Positions 46,529 through 54,925 are shown, counted from the first letter of the stretch. The stretch is 64,000 bases of DNA from Enterobacter asburiae (GCF_024599655.1 NZ_CP102247.1:3968001-4032000); one strand, 5' to 3'. Program-made: numbers and translations. Notes: generated from the sequence alone by a model not told the origin.

Positions 46529-47807
46529 CTGAGGGTTCCCCAGAAAAATGAAAAGCACGATGAAGTGTGATCTACTGGTTGCGCTAACAAATCAGAAGAG
46601 ACCTCATCGTGCCTTTACAGACAGTCTGCCAGAAATTTTTCTCCGCGTCTTTACCTGACATTCACAGCTTCCGGGTCAATGTCCTTGTTTCCATGGCCGT
46701 CGCCCTCACGCACGGGGCCAACCTGACCCTGACCAGCCTTGGACGTACCCTTCCCGGCAGGGCGCACGTCAAAAATAAAATTAAACGTGTCGACCGTGCC
46801 CTGGGTAATACCGCCCTTCACCGTGATATTCCCCGTATTCAGCACCTGCTCACACATACCATCACCTCCCTGATGCCCTTCTGCATAATTGCTGTCGACT
46901 GGACAGGCTGGCATGACAGGAACTGGCATCTTCTGCGGGCAAGCCTGGTCTGTAATGGGCGTTCACTTCCGCTTATGAGTGAGGTTGTTCCCGCAGAGCT
47001 GGCACAGAACAGTGATGTCCAGTGCCGCTTCCTTGACCGCCTGCATGATGCCATCCCGAAAGATAAAGCCGTCACCATCATTACGGATGCAGGCTTCCGG
47101 ACAGACTGGTTCCGGCATGTGAGCCTGCTGGGCTGGCGCTTCACCGGCAGGGTCAGGGGCTGTATCAGCTTCCGGCTGGAGGATGAGAAAAAGTGGATGA
47201 AAATCAGTGAGCTTGAGGCTACCGGACAACCGGTCTGCGTGGGTTACGGTGTCCTGTCCCGTAAACCACGAACGCCCTGTTACGGCCGGTTTTATCTGCA
47301 CAGGCGCCCGGAAGCAGGGCGTCACGGAAAGGGAGGAATGCCAAAAACACAGCGGGAACACCGCAGCAGCGCCCGTGAGCCCTGGCTGCTGTTCAGTAAT
47401 GCAGAGGGACTGGAGCCACACCAGATAATGGCGCTGTACAGCCGCCGAATGCAGATAGAACAGAACTTCCGGGACGACAAAAGTCCCCGCTTCGGGTTCG
47501 GTCTGAGGCTGAGCCGGAGTCAGGGAAAAGGGCGGCTGGAAGTGCTGAATATGGTCGCGGCAATGGCAAGTCTGGTGATGTGGCTGGCAGGTTACAGGGC
47601 AGAAAGACAGTGTTTACACTGGCACTATCAGGCAAGCAGCATCAGGCACAGGCGGGTGCTGTCATACCTGAGTCTGGCAGAAGAAGTCATCCGGCATGAG
47701 CCTGGAAAAGTGAGACGGCTAAATATAGGTAACGAGATGAAAAAGCTGGGAAAAGAGTACAGTAATATGGTCATGGTGGCATGACCATATTACTGGGGAT
47801 CCCTCAG
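46529..47807 (+). mobile_element. IS4-family (IS10 group) insertion sequence, intact
   Basis: A 1,279-bp element. The left end begins CTGAGGGTTCCCCAG and the right end, on the complement, CTGAGGGATCCCCAG; the match continues imperfectly (xAAxATG) to about 22 bp. It is flanked by a perfect 9-bp target duplication, CCCCGTGGG. The end sequence CTGAG-G-ATCCCC and the 9-bp duplication are those of the IS10 group. It holds one transposase gene and sits between convergent yaeH and cdaR, disrupting no gene. I cannot name the exact IS. Confidence 0.92.
46609..47784 (+). CDS. tnp: IS4-family transposase (IS10-like)
   Basis: A 391-residue DDE transposase. Asp97 (AVDWTGW), Asp160 (ITDAGF) and Glu284 (YSRRMQIEQNFRDDK) form the catalytic triad. 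The spacing Tyr277-2-Arg280-3-Glu284-6-Lys291 is exactly the YREK signature of IS4 transposases. It resembles IS10 transposase throughout, for example LTLTSLGRTLP and KIKRVDRALGN. The start is GTG at 46609 with AGAAGAG upstream. The frame is intact, so the element may be active. Confidence 0.93.
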   Translation: MPLQTVCQKFFSASLPDIHSFRVNVLVSMAVALTHGANLTLTSLGRTLPGRAHVKNKIKRVDRALGNTALHRDIPRIQHLLTHTITSLMPFCIIAVDWTGWHDRNWHLLRASLVCNGRSLPLMSEVVPAELAQNSDVQCRFLDRLHDAIPKDKAVTIITDAGFRTDWFRHVSLLGWRFTGRVRGCISFRLEDEKKWMKISELEATGQPVCVGYGVLSRKPRTPCYGRFYLHRRPEAGRHGKGGMPKTQREHRSSAREPWLLFSNAEGLEPHQIMALYSRRMQIEQNFRDDKSPRFGFGLRLSRSQGKGRLEVLNMVAAMASLVMWLAGYRAERQCLHWHYQASSIRHRRVLSYLSLAEEVIRHEPGKVRRLNIGNEMKKLGKEYSNMVMVA

Positions 47808-47838
47808 CCCCGTGGGAGAGGGATGGGATGAGGGCACC
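47808..47838. repeat. Right half of the interrupted palindromic repeat
   Basis: The second copy of the duplication CCCCGTGGG (47808-47816), then AGAGGG, completing the palindrome, then ATGGGATGAGGGCACC. The tail corresponds to TTGGGGTGAGGGCATC in the repeat beside hemL. Confidence 0.85.
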
Positions 47839-47854
47839 AGACCGCACTCAGCAT

Positions 47855-47886
47855 GTAGGCCGGGTAAGGCGAAGCCGCCACCCGGC
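47855..47886. repeat. REP-like palindrome
   Basis: TAGGCCGGGT and ACCCGGC enclose AAGGCGAAGCCGCC, which itself forms GGC/GCC. This is the enterobacterial REP type with a GCCGGGT stem. It lies just past the cdaR stop codon. Confidence 0.85.
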
Positions 47887-47894
47887 AAAAAGCA

Positions 47895-49052
47895 TCATCT
47901 CTGCTCGTCCAGCTGCAGCGCCACATACAGCAGCAGCCTGTCGTCAAAATTCCCCAGGTCCAGCCCCGTCAGCTCCGAAATCCGATTTAACCGATACTCC
48001 AGGGTATTGCGGTGAATAAACAGCGCCTTCGAGGTCGCCAGCGGCTGCACGTTATGGCGGAACCACGCCTGCAGCGTCCGGCGCAGCAGGCCGTTATTAT
48101 CCATGGCTTTCAGACGCGCTAATGGCCGCGCCAGCTCATTGGCCTGCCAGCCGCCGCGCAGGCTGTCGAGCAGCACCGGCAGCATCAGATCCTGATAGAA
48201 ATAGCTGCGGCTCTCCGGCATCCGCTGCTTGCCCACCATCATGGTGGTGCGCGCGGTACGCCAGGAGCGGGCAATACTGCCCGGCCCGGTAAAGTAGTTG
48301 CCCAGCGCAACGCGAAAACGCAGCTGACCATTCTCCTTCATCCGGGAGATAAGCAGCTCCACGCGACGACGATGATCTTCCGCATCCCAGCGGCCGAACG
48401 CGTTAAGCGCCGGTTTGAGCACTACCATTTCCGTCAGAGATACGATCGCCACCAGGTTATCGCGTTCCGGCGTCGCCAGCGCATTTTGCAGCTGCTGCAG
48501 TTCGGCCATCGCGCTGTCTACGCCAAGCTGGCCGCTATCGACCTCAATGACCGCCACCACGCGCGGCTGGTTCAGATCGATCCCCAGACGCTGCGCCCAT
48601 TCGCTGAGCGCCGGCGTATGCTCTTCCGCCTGAATAAGGTTCATCACCAGCTCTTCACGCAGGCGGCTGTCCTGGGCGAGCAGGTGCATCAGGCGCGACT
48701 GCTCCAGCATCATCTCTGCCGTCATACAGACCAGCTCACCGTATTTACGCAAGGACTCCGGCTCGCCGGTCAGGCCGATTACCCCCACAATCTCGCCTTC
48801 AAGGCGCAGCGGTAAATTGATGCCCTGACGGACGCCGTGCAGGTGTTTCGCTACCGCATCGTCGATATCGACGACCCGCCCCTGGGAAAGCACCAGCAGC
48901 GCACCTTCGTGCAATTCCCCAATACGCTCGCGATCGCCGCTGCCAATAATGCGCCCGCGGGCATCCATCACATTGATATTGGTATCAATGATGCGCATGG
49001 TGCGCGCCACGATATCCTGCGCCATTTTGGTATCAAGATGCCAGCCAGCCAT
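47895..49052 (-). CDS. cdaR: Sugar diacid regulator CdaR
   Basis: A 385-residue transcription activator. The N-terminal sugar-diacid-recognition domain is at about 1-135, and the C-terminal PucR-type HTH is in FIHRNTLEYRLNRISELTGLDL (about 345-366). In E. coli it activates genes for glucarate, galactarate and glycerate use and its own gene. I start at MAGWHLDTK, which is preceded by GGGAGGG and gives the family length. A frame 23 codons longer crosses a palindromic operator candidate. Confidence 0.96.
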   Translation of the reverse strand: MAGWHLDTKMAQDIVARTMRIIDTNINVMDARGRIIGSGDRERIGELHEGALLVLSQGRVVDIDDAVAKHLHGVRQGINLPLRLEGEIVGVIGLTGEPESLRKYGELVCMTAEMMLEQSRLMHLLAQDSRLREELVMNLIQAEEHTPALSEWAQRLGIDLNQPRVVAVIEVDSGQLGVDSAMAELQQLQNALATPERDNLVAIVSLTEMVVLKPALNAFGRWDAEDHRRRVELLISRMKENGQLRFRVALGNYFTGPGSIARSWRTARTTMMVGKQRMPESRSYFYQDLMLPVLLDSLRGGWQANELARPLARLKAMDNNGLLRRTLQAWFRHNVQPLATSKALFIHRNTLEYRLNRISELTGLDLGNFDDRLLLYVALQLDEQR

Positions 49053-49105
49053 AGAACCCTCCCGTGAGCAGAGCTCAAGCATAGGGAAGTTCAGCGACGG
49101 CTGCA

Positions 49106-49121
49106 TTGTGCGAATGCACAA
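49106..49121. promoter_or_regulatory. Candidate CdaR operator
   Basis: TTGTGC, GAAT, GCACAA: a perfect 6+4+6 inverted repeat 54-69 bp upstream of the cdaR start. CdaR autoactivation in E. coli makes it a plausible binding site; this is inference. Confidence 0.4.
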
Positions 49122-49168
49122 AGAGAGAGGGAGAAGTATGGAGTTGTGGCAAGAATCACAGAAAAGAG

Positions 49169-49193
49169 AAAGCCCCTGCGAACAGGGGCTTTA
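49169..49193 (-). terminator. degP terminator
   Basis: AAAGCCCCTG and CAGGGGCTTT pair around a CGAA/TTCG loop, followed on the minus strand by CTCTTTTC. It starts six bases past the degP stop. Confidence 0.85.
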
Positions 49194-49198
49194 AAGGA

Positions 49199-50635
49199 TT
49201 ACTGCATCAGCAGATAAAGCGAGGTATCACCACGCTGAATATTCAGCGCCAGCACGGAAGGCTTGCTGTCGAGGATCTTGCGCAGTTCAGCGATGTTCTT
49301 CACCGGCTGCTGGTTAGCGCCCATGATCACATCGCCTTTTTTCAGGCCGATACGGGCTGCCGGTGAATTCGCTTTCACGTTATTCACCACCACGCCTTTG
49401 TCTGCGCCTTTATTGCTCATCTCGGCACCTTCAATACCGCTGAAGATCGTGCTGGAATCCACCTGATTCTGGCTGCTCTGCTGCAGCTCCAGGCTCACGT
49501 TAACCGGCTTACCGTCGCGCAGCAGGCCGAGGGTCACTTTGCTGCCAATCGGCATTGAGCCCACTTCGGCACGCAGGGCGGCAAAGCTGCTGATCGGCTT
49601 ACCGTTCAGGGAGGTGATCACATCCCCCGCTTTAATGCCCGCTTTCGCCGCGGAGGAATTCGGCATCACCTGGCTGACGAATGCCCCGCGCTGGGCGTCA
49701 ACTTTCATCGCCTTAGCCAGTTCGGAGTTCAGCTCAGTCCCGAGGATACCCAGCTCGCCGCGTTTCACCTGGCCATACTGCACCATCTGTGCGGTCAGGT
49801 TTTTCACCATGTTACTTGGGATAGCAAAGCCGATCCCGATGTTGCCGCCGTCCGGAGCCAGGATCGCGGTGTTGATACCGATCAGCTCACCGTTCAAGTT
49901 CACCAGCGCACCGCCGGAGTTACCGCGGTTGATCGCCGCATCCGTCTGGATGAAGTTTTCATAGTTCTCAGCATTCAGGCCGCTACGACCCAGCGCAGAG
50001 ACGATACCGGATGTCACGGTTTCACCCAGACCGAACGGGTTACCGATCGCCACGGTGTAGTCGCCCACGCGCAGCGCGTCAGAGTCGGCAATTTTAATCG
50101 CCGTCAGGTTTTTCGGATCCTGGATCTGGATCAGCGCGATGTCGGAGCGCGGGTCTTTACCCACCACTTTGGCGTCGAACTTGCGGCCATCGCTCAGCTG
50201 AACCTTGATGCTGTTAGCGTTATCGACAACGTGGTTATTGGTGACGACATAGCCTTTCGCCGCATCAATAATCACACCCGAGCCAAGCGCCATGAATTTC
50301 TGCTGCTGGCCGCCGCCCTGGCTGTCATCCCCTGCACCACCGCCCTGACAGAACGGTGAACTCTGGAATGGCGAACCGTCCTGGCAGAACGGCGAGTTGT
50401 CGCCGAAGAACTGCTGGAAGTTACGCGGCATACGCGGCGTATTGACGGTCGTACTGCCCTCAACGTTAATACTCACCACCGATGGCATCACTTTTTCGAG
50501 CATCGGTGCCAGGCTTGGCATCTGCTGCGCGGTTGCTGCCGACGACGCGGTCTCGGCTGCAGTAGCAGTCAGAGGAGACAGCGCTAAACCTAAACTCAGA
50601 GCCAGTGCACTCATTGCTAATGTGGTTTTTTTCAT
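49199..50635 (-). CDS. degP: Periplasmic serine protease/chaperone DegP (HtrA)
   Basis: A 478-residue precursor. The signal peptide ends ...LTATA before AETASS (residue 26). The catalytic triad is His135, Asp165 and Ser240 (TNNHVVD, RSDIAL, GNSGGAL), shifted by four from E. coli because of a longer LA loop. That loop holds Cys84 and Cys96. PDZ1 and PDZ2 occupy about 285-375 and 390-478. It degrades or refolds misfolded envelope proteins. I start at MKKTTLAMSA; three extra codons upstream are in frame. Confidence 0.97.
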   Translation of the reverse strand: MKKTTLAMSALALSLGLALSPLTATAAETASSAATAQQMPSLAPMLEKVMPSVVSINVEGSTTVNTPRMPRNFQQFFGDNSPFCQDGSPFQSSPFCQGGGAGDDSQGGGQQQKFMALGSGVIIDAAKGYVVTNNHVVDNANSIKVQLSDGRKFDAKVVGKDPRSDIALIQIQDPKNLTAIKIADSDALRVGDYTVAIGNPFGLGETVTSGIVSALGRSGLNAENYENFIQTDAAINRGNSGGALVNLNGELIGINTAILAPDGGNIGIGFAIPSNMVKNLTAQMVQYGQVKRGELGILGTELNSELAKAMKVDAQRGAFVSQVMPNSSAAKAGIKAGDVITSLNGKPISSFAALRAEVGSMPIGSKVTLGLLRDGKPVNVSLELQQSSQNQVDSSTIFSGIEGAEMSNKGADKGVVVNNVKANSPAARIGLKKGDVIMGANQQPVKNIAELRKILDSKPSVLALNIQRGDTSLYLLMQ

Positions 50636-50680
50636 GTTTCTCAATCTCGATTTACAGATAACGCAAAATTGCTGTGTAAC

Positions 50681-50708
50681 TCAGATTCGTTTTATACCGC
50701 TTAGTTCC
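50681..50708 (-). promoter_or_regulatory. Sigma-E promoter of degP
   Basis: GGAACT (50703-50708) and TCTGA (50681-50685) with 17 bp between, in the context TATAAAACGAA. It closely matches the known sigma-E promoter of E. coli degP, about 45 bp upstream of the start codon. Confidence 0.85.
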
Positions 50709-50736
50709 GGCGATAAGTTTATGGAAAAGGTAAAAA

Positions 50737-50754
50737 TTTATTGGCCGTCTTTAC
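50737..50754 (-). promoter_or_regulatory. CpxR-like box upstream of degP
   Basis: GTAAA, GACGGCCAA, TAAA on the minus strand, about 30 bp upstream of the sigma-E -35. It sits where the CpxR-P site lies in E. coli degP, though the second half is imperfect. Confidence 0.55.
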
Positions 50755-50766
50755 AAAACTCCGGAA

Positions 50767-52281
50767 TTATTCCACCGCCATCAGCTTGCGGTATTCATCC
50801 CAGGCATACAAATCCGTCATGCCGCTGATATAGTCCTGGATAAGACGGCAGCGATAATAATATTCCATCACCGGCCATTGGGAAGAGTGGCGATCCAGCT
50901 TGCCAATCGCTTCGACATACGCCAGACGGTGCCGGGTTGAGAGTTTCTGATAAAGCCGCGATTCGATAGGTATTCTGCGCACGCGCTCGTGTTCCACCAG
51001 CTCGCTGAAGTCGTCGACCGACAGCTGGAGCAACGGGGCATAAATTTCCAGTAACCCACTGATAACCCGATAGCCCTGCAGTTCCAGCTGCTCGACATCC
51101 GGATGGCTAAATACATGCCGCATCGCCACATGTTTATAAAGCTCAAGGAGTTGACTGAAACTGCTGTCATCTTCCAGCAGCGCGTGGTTGAATTCCCCGC
51201 TGAAGATGAGCGGCAAATTATCAATAAAGCGCGACGCCGCATACGGCACCAGTTTATTTAATGTATTGACCCGCAAATACATAAAAAACTGGTCTTCCGT
51301 ACTGCGGCTTAATGTATTTGAGCGCGATTTTTCCCAGGCATTTTCGACAACCTGCGCAAACAGCGAGCCTTTTTCATGGGCACCCCAGGCCGCATGAAGA
51401 TGCTGGTAAAGTTCCTCGACGCTGAAGATTCTTTTCTCAACGGCATCTTCCAGATCGGCCACGCAATAGGAAATATCATCGGCGGCTTCCATAATCCAGG
51501 TCAATGGAAAGCGGCCGTTTGGCGTCAATGAAAGTTCTTTACGTAGCCGTTCAATATAGGCCTCTTCGGAAAGGTAATAGCCCGGCTTTTTCATTAAATA
51601 ACTGTGGGACGCGGGCGTCTCCCCCATCCACCACGCGGGGCGAGTATATTTCAGAATACAGCCGACCTGTGCCCAGGTCAGGTTCATGCGCATCAGGGAA
51701 TGGACCAGCCGGATCCCCTGAGCGTTGCCCTCAAAGTGACACAAATCCTGGCGCACTTTGCGACGCAGATCGTTCAGCCCCTCTTCACCTTCACGCAGAC
51801 GTAAATCGCGTACGATGCAGCGGTCATCGCTGAGGGGCTGGCTTACCGCATCCGAAGGATAAAGCCGCTGCTTAAACCAGTCATTGATCGCCGCCTCACC
51901 AAAGTGGCCGAAAGGCGGGTTGCCGATGTCATGCATCAGGCAGGCCATCTCAACGATGCTTTCAAACGGCCCGGTCAGTTCATCCAGACCATAGGTTTCC
52001 AGTAAACGCTGCTCTTTGAGGCGGCTCAAAATCTCTTTGGCAATGTAGCGCCCGACCTGCTGCACTTCCATGGAGTGGGTTAAACGGGTGCGCACCGCGG
52101 CGTTACGCTCCAGCGGGAACACCTGCGTCTTTTGCTGCAGACGCCGGATAGCGGGCGAGTTAATGATCCTCCCGCGATCGCTTTCGAAGATACGCAGGAT
52201 CTCATGTTCGCTCTTGTCGCCCTGCGGCGAACGGAAACGTCGGTGCCAGTTAATTTTGGTGCGAAAATCGATTGGTGCCAT
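50767..52281 (-). CDS. dgt: Deoxyguanosinetriphosphate triphosphohydrolase
   Basis: A 504-residue hexameric HD-domain enzyme that hydrolyses dGTP to deoxyguanosine and tripolyphosphate. Metal ligands are His69 (RLTHSMEVQQ), His117-Asp118 (LMHDIGNPPFGH) and a distal Asp in WIMEAADDISYCVAD. One residue shorter than the E. coli protein. It is divergent from mtn, with 82 bp between the start codons. Confidence 0.97.
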   Translation of the reverse strand: MAPIDFRTKINWHRRFRSPQGDKSEHEILRIFESDRGRIINSPAIRRLQQKTQVFPLERNAAVRTRLTHSMEVQQVGRYIAKEILSRLKEQRLLETYGLDELTGPFESIVEMACLMHDIGNPPFGHFGEAAINDWFKQRLYPSDAVSQPLSDDRCIVRDLRLREGEEGLNDLRRKVRQDLCHFEGNAQGIRLVHSLMRMNLTWAQVGCILKYTRPAWWMGETPASHSYLMKKPGYYLSEEAYIERLRKELSLTPNGRFPLTWIMEAADDISYCVADLEDAVEKRIFSVEELYQHLHAAWGAHEKGSLFAQVVENAWEKSRSNTLSRSTEDQFFMYLRVNTLNKLVPYAASRFIDNLPLIFSGEFNHALLEDDSSFSQLLELYKHVAMRHVFSHPDVEQLELQGYRVISGLLEIYAPLLQLSVDDFSELVEHERVRRIPIESRLYQKLSTRHRLAYVEAIGKLDRHSSQWPVMEYYYRCRLIQDYISGMTDLYAWDEYRKLMAVE

Positions 52282-52363
52282 GTGCTCCCCCGCGTGAGAA
52301 TGCGTTTCCCCTTAACCGCATGATAGACTATGCATCTTAACAAGGCACATCGCGAGTAAATCT

Positions 52364-53062
52364 ATGAAAATCGGCATTATTGGTGCAATGGAAGAAGAAG
52401 TTACGCTGCTGCGTGACAAAATTGAGAACCGTCAGACGCTCTCTCTGGGGGGTTGTGAGATCTACACCGGCCAGCTGAACGGTGTTGACGTGGCTCTGCT
52501 GAAATCAGGCATCGGTAAAGTGGCTGCTGCGCTGGGTGCAACCCTGCTGCTTGAGCGCTGCAAGCCGGACGTGATCGTGAATACCGGCTCTGCGGGCGGC
52601 CTGGCGCCGACGCTGAAAGTGGGTGATATCGTTGTCTCCGACGAAGCGCGCTACCACGACGCCGACGTCACCGCGTTCGGTTACGAGTACGGTCAGCTTC
52701 CGGGTTGCCCTGCTGGCTTTAAAGCTGACGACAAGCTGATTGCGGCGGCAGAGACCTGCATCGCAGAACTCAACCTCAACGCGGTACGCGGTCTGATTGT
52801 CAGCGGTGATGCGTTCATCAATGGTTCCGTGGGTCTGGCGAAAATCCGTCATAACTTCCCTCAGGCGGTTGCCGTTGAGATGGAAGCGACCGCGATCGCT
52901 CATGTTTGCCATAACTTCAGCGTACCGTTCGTGGTGGTTCGCGCCATCTCTGACGTGGCAGACCAGCAGTCCCACATCAGCTTCGACGAGTTCCTGACCG
53001 TTGCGGCAAAACAGTCCACCGTGATGGTGGAACGCCTGGTGCAGAATCTGGCACGTGGCTAA
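52364..53062 (+). CDS. mtnN: 5'-methylthioadenosine/S-adenosylhomocysteine nucleosidase
   Basis: A 232-residue enzyme that clears MTA, SAH and 5'-deoxyadenosine; its action on SAH yields the precursor of the AI-2 signal. Catalytic Glu12, substrate-binding Glu174 and Asp197 occupy the E. coli numbers. GSAGGL and VSGDAFI are conserved. Its stop overlaps the btuF start by eight bases, so the two are coupled. Confidence 0.98.
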   Translation: MKIGIIGAMEEEVTLLRDKIENRQTLSLGGCEIYTGQLNGVDVALLKSGIGKVAAALGATLLLERCKPDVIVNTGSAGGLAPTLKVGDIVVSDEARYHDADVTAFGYEYGQLPGCPAGFKADDKLIAAAETCIAELNLNAVRGLIVSGDAFINGSVGLAKIRHNFPQAVAVEMEATAIAHVCHNFSVPFVVVRAISDVADQQSHISFDEFLTVAAKQSTVMVERLVQNLARG

Positions 53063-53855
53063 ACATACCGTCAGGGCGCTGGCCGCCCTGCTTCTTCTCG
53101 CACCGCTGTGGCTCTATGCTGTACCGCGTGTGATTACGCTCTCTCCCGCGAATACGGAACTGGCATTTGCCGCCGGGATCGTGCCCGTTGGCGTGAGTAG
53201 CTATTCGGATTACCCACCGCAGGCCGCGGATATTGAACAAGTGGCAACCTGGCAGGGGATGAACCTTGAGCGCATCGTGGCGCTTAAACCGGATCTCGTG
53301 CTAGCCTGGCGCGGCGGTAACGCCGAGCGGCAGGTCAACCAGCTCACCTCGCTTGGCATAAAGGTCATGTGGATTGATGCCGTCAGCATTGAGCAGGTCG
53401 CTCAGGCGCTACGCGCCCTGGCACCCTATAGCCCTACCCCCAAAAAAGCCGAGGCTGCGGCGAAACAGATGCTGAGCGACTATGCCGCGCTTAAATCCCA
53501 ATACGATACCCCTGTTAAAAAGCGCATCTTCCTGCAGTTTGGCAGCCAGCCGCTATTCACCACCGGCAAAGGGTCGATTCAGAACCAGGTGCTGGAAGTC
53601 TGCGGCGGTGAAAATATCTTTGCTGCCAGCCGGGTGCCCTGGCCTCAGGTCAGCCGTGAACAGGTCCTGGCGCGTCAGCCGCAGGCCATCGTCGTGGTCG
53701 GAAATGCGAGCGAAATTCCCAAAATTGAGCAATTCTGGCAAAAGCAGCTAAAAATTCCGGTAATACCCCTCAACAGCGACTGGTTTGAACGCGCCAGCCC
53801 GCGTATTATCCTCGCCGCAAAACAGCTCTGTGCCGCGCTGGCAGAGAGTCACTAA
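53055..53855 (+). CDS. btuF: Vitamin B12-binding periplasmic protein BtuF
   Basis: A 266-residue precursor of the binding protein that hands cobalamin to the BtuCD importer. The signal peptide ends ...PLWLYA before VPRVITLSP (about residue 22). The class III binding-protein fold is split by a long helix (about 125-150). The start is GTG at 53055, inside the end of mtnN. BtuC and BtuD are encoded elsewhere, as in E. coli. Confidence 0.97.
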   Translation: MAKHTVRALAALLLLAPLWLYAVPRVITLSPANTELAFAAGIVPVGVSSYSDYPPQAADIEQVATWQGMNLERIVALKPDLVLAWRGGNAERQVNQLTSLGIKVMWIDAVSIEQVAQALRALAPYSPTPKKAEAAAKQMLSDYAALKSQYDTPVKKRIFLQFGSQPLFTTGKGSIQNQVLEVCGGENIFAASRVPWPQVSREQVLARQPQAIVVVGNASEIPKIEQFWQKQLKIPVIPLNSDWFERASPRIILAAKQLCAALAESH

Positions 53856-53882
53856 CATAAGACCCTTTTCGAGGATTTAACG

Positions 53883-54506
53883 ATGCTCGTTTATTGGCTG
53901 GATATTCTTGGCACAGCCGTTTTTGCTATCTCCGGCGTCCTGCTCGCCGGAAAACTACGCATGGATCCGTTTGGCGTGCTGGTGCTGGGCGTCGTGACCG
54001 CCGTCGGCGGCGGGACTATCCGCGATATGGCGCTGGCGAATGGCCCGGTGTTTTGGGTGAAAGATCCTACCGATCTGGTGGTCGCGATGGTCACCTGCCT
54101 GTTAACCATTGTACTGGTTCGCCAGCCCCGCAGATTACCTAAATGGATATTGCCGGTGCTGGATGCCGTCGGTCTGGCCGTGTTTGTCGGTATTGGCGTC
54201 AATAAGGCGTTTAATGCGGGTACCGGTCCAATGGTGGCAATCTGTATGGGTGTATTAACCGGCGTGGGCGGTGGGATCATTCGCGACATTCTGGCGCGTG
54301 AAGTGCCGATGATCCTGCGTACTGAAATTTACGCAACGGCCTGCATTGTGGGCGGGATTGTTCACGCGACCGCGTACTACACCTTTGCCCTCCCGCTGGA
54401 AAATGCCGCGATGCTGGGGATGGTCGTGACGCTGGTGATACGTTTAGCGGCGATACGCTGGCACCTGAAGCTGCCGACGTTTGCGCTGGATGAGAATGGC
54501 AGATAA
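53883..54506 (+). CDS. yadS: TRIC-family membrane channel YadS
   Basis: A 207-residue inner-membrane protein with about seven membrane segments. It carries the duplicated glycine motif of the family: GVVTAVGGGTIRD (36-48) and GVLTGVGGGIIRD (123-135), the inverted-repeat cores of trimeric intracellular cation channels. The ion and physiological role of the bacterial protein are not settled. It is 27 bp after btuF in the same direction. Confidence 0.94.
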   Translation: MLVYWLDILGTAVFAISGVLLAGKLRMDPFGVLVLGVVTAVGGGTIRDMALANGPVFWVKDPTDLVVAMVTCLLTIVLVRQPRRLPKWILPVLDAVGLAVFVGIGVNKAFNAGTGPMVAICMGVLTGVGGGIIRDILAREVPMILRTEIYATACIVGGIVHATAYYTFALPLENAAMLGMVVTLVIRLAAIRWHLKLPTFALDENGR

Positions 54507-54510
54507 ATGC

Positions 54511-54539
54511 AAAACGGTAACCACCAGGTTACCGTTTTT
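54511..54539 (+). terminator. yadS terminator
   Basis: AAAACGGTAACC and GGTTACCGTTTTT form a stem of about 12 bp with an ACCA loop, then TTTTTAGCG. It starts four bases after the stop codon. Confidence 0.92.
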
Positions 54540-54576
54540 AGCGTTTTGCCGGGGTGAGGGCATCAGCCCGCACCCT
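54511..54576. repeat. Composite terminator-plus-GGGTGAGGGC repeat, partial copy
   Basis: The yadS terminator hairpin is followed by TAGCGTTTTGCC and then GGGGTGAGGGCATCAG, the tail seen in the hemL/fhuB and yaeH/cdaR copies. The CCCTCTCCC palindrome of those copies is missing here. CCCGCACCCTC after it can pair imperfectly with the GGGTGAGGG. Confidence 0.6.
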
Positions 54577-54577
54577 C

Positions 54578-54925
54578 TTAAATACTGAACGAAGAACCAC
54601 ACCCGCAGGTGCTTGTCGCATTCGGGTTAGTGACCACAAAGCGCGAACCTTCCAGACCTTCGGTGTAATCCACCGAACCACCCACCAGATACTGCAGGCT
54701 CATCGGGTCAACCACCAGCGCGACGCCCTGTTTCTCGATAGTCATATCGCCATCGTTAACCTGGTCGTCAAAGGTAAAACCATACTGGAAGCCGCTGCAG
54801 CCGCCACCGGTAATATAGACACGCAGTTTCAGATCCGGATTGTCTTCATCGGCAATCAGGACTTTCACTTTTTTGGCTGCTGCTTCGGTAAATTCGAGCG
54901 GTACAGCTACTACGTCATCACTCAT
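54578..54925 (-). CDS. erpA: Iron-sulfur cluster insertion protein ErpA
   Basis: A 115-residue A-type carrier that delivers Fe-S clusters, in E. coli essential for IspG and IspH of the isoprenoid pathway. The three cluster cysteines are Cys43 (GGGCSGFQY), Cys107 and Cys109 (STCGCGSSFSI at the C-terminus). It is one residue longer than in E. coli, from an extra Val near the N-terminus. It stands alone, convergent with yadS. Confidence 0.98.
   Translation of the reverse strand: MSDDVVAVPLEFTEAAAKKVKVLIADEDNPDLKLRVYITGGGCSGFQYGFTFDDQVNDGDMTIEKQGVALVVDPMSLQYLVGGSVDYTEGLEGSRFVVTNPNATSTCGCGSSFSI

Noticed and set aside
46533..47804. Shorter reading of the IS ends, beginning at GGGTTCCCC
   Set aside because: It leaves no direct target duplication. 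Ends beginning CTGAGGG give a perfect 9-bp duplication and match the IS10 group.
53883..54506. yadS as a possible drug efflux or permease gene
   Set aside because: The duplicated glycine-rich GGGxIRD motifs and seven segments identify the TRIC-type family instead.
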